Part shown: one piece after another, positions 51,687 through 52,085 of the stretch
How the letters are laid out: each line of letters starts with the position of its first letter
Numbering within the stretch: position 1 is the stretch's first letter
Origin: Candidatus Nitrosopumilus sp.
GTDB lineage: Archaea > Thermoproteota > Nitrososphaeria > Nitrososphaerales > Nitrosopumilaceae
Reading direction: 5' to 3'
DNA length: 52,085 bases
Assembly (NCBI GenBank): GCA_029263475.1
Contig: JAJCXK010000022.1
Location: 1 to 52,085 of the forward strand
Notes under the pieces: model-generated
The model's database searches: none
Told to the model about the DNA's origin: nothing
What the model saw: only the letters and a program-made list of their open reading frames with translations
Made by a program: the position numbers and the translations under genes

Positions 51687-52085
51687 GACTAAAATTACAA
51701 TATCTTATACTAAAATGATACTATTGATCTGTATTGGATTTTGTGATTTGTATTCTCGGATGATTGGGGCCAAAGTACTGCATTTCTGGCAAGTTTAGGA
51801 GCATGTGAAATTACTGGCATGTTGATAATTACAAATGATGACTATCTGAACATCAAATGGGTGCACACGAATATGCTACATATGTGATGTGGTATTGAGG
51901 CAAAATGACTTTGTTCTGCACTTTTCACATCCAGAATCTAAAAAAACAGAACACAGCCCATGCAAAATCCCGGTTGGTTTCCTTTTGAGGCAATTACTCT
52001 CAGGGGGTAGAGGTGGACTTTCTTGCTCTGACTATAATACCCGACCATCAAAGATAAGCATGTCTATGGATTTGTACTTGAAACC
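51687..52085. other. Window end; possible Cys-containing relic
   Basis: On the minus strand from about 52027 to 51885 one frame reads MLIFDGRVL, a TAG, then NCLKRKPTGILHGLCS and DSGCEKCRTKSFC before a stop. The Cys spacing is suggestive of a small zinc or redox protein, but the in-frame stop means a relic or chance. The 51559-51798 plus frame is an antisense shadow of the 51507 gene. Nothing else seen. Confidence 0.25.

Overview
The window is archaeal, from an ammonia-oxidising Nitrososphaerota (Thaumarchaeota) of the Nitrosopumilus/Nitrosarchaeum type. The evidence is CdvA (cell division), an archaeal proteasome beta subunit, FEN1 with a PCNA-binding tail, archaeal TrmI, a TFIIB-like protein, several stand-alone AsnC/RAM proteins, a CFI-box secreted protein, DUF6659-type proteins, strong AT bias, leaderless TATA promoters and many 4-nt ATGA gene overlaps. 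The genus call is inference; no rRNA lies in the window.

Layout. 1-2.1 kb: small membrane proteins and an ArsR regulator coupled to a START-like/5-TM fusion protein, with two CCACGTGG palindromes between the divergent genes. 2.1-9.8 kb: a secreted seven-repeat SBBP propeller protein, then a compact minus-strand operon (two tandem FAD monooxygenases, a short-chain dehydrogenase, a wrecked alpha/beta hydrolase, a VOC protein) divergent from a TetR regulator, with operator-like palindromes between. 9.8-12.8 kb: sparse DNA with a Cas1-like gene remnant, two zinc-binding proteins and a structured-RNA candidate. 12.8-17.2 kb: secreted and membrane proteins and small zinc-ribbon and DUF6659 proteins. 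17.5-26.9 kb: dense housekeeping (trmI, nnrD, M20 peptidase, DoxX, proteasome beta without its catalytic Thr, PUA protein, homoserine dehydrogenase, MsrB, double ThyX, CdvA). 26.9-36.3 kb: phasin-like protein, acetyl-CoA synthetase, PAS protein, a self-regulated-looking DNA-binding candidate and a two-component pair. 36.3-46.7 kb: accessory zone with zinc-ribbon paralogs, a minimal TFIIB-like protein, an RHH/wHTH pair, intact and decayed AsnC/RAM genes, an acetolactate-synthase-like enzyme, overlooked very small genes and a tandemly repeated structured element near 44.0-44.3 kb. 46.7-52 kb: FEN1, tRNA-Ser(CGA), nitroreductase, nuclease and small proteins.

How the genes work together. The TetR cluster reads as an inducible oxidative pathway for a hydrophobic compound: hydroxylation by the flavoproteins, then redox change by the SDR. 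The hydrolase of that operon is broken. The 37-46 kb zone looks like an actively turning-over set of small regulators (stand-alone RAM, Lrp, TFIIB-like, zinc ribbons) in which paralogs are duplicated and lost. The strongest undescribed candidate is the tandem two-copy element at 44013-44299: stem positions differ between the copies but stay paired, while a loop and a 3' tail are conserved, as expected of a structured RNA. All functional calls are from reading the sequence; no database search was run.
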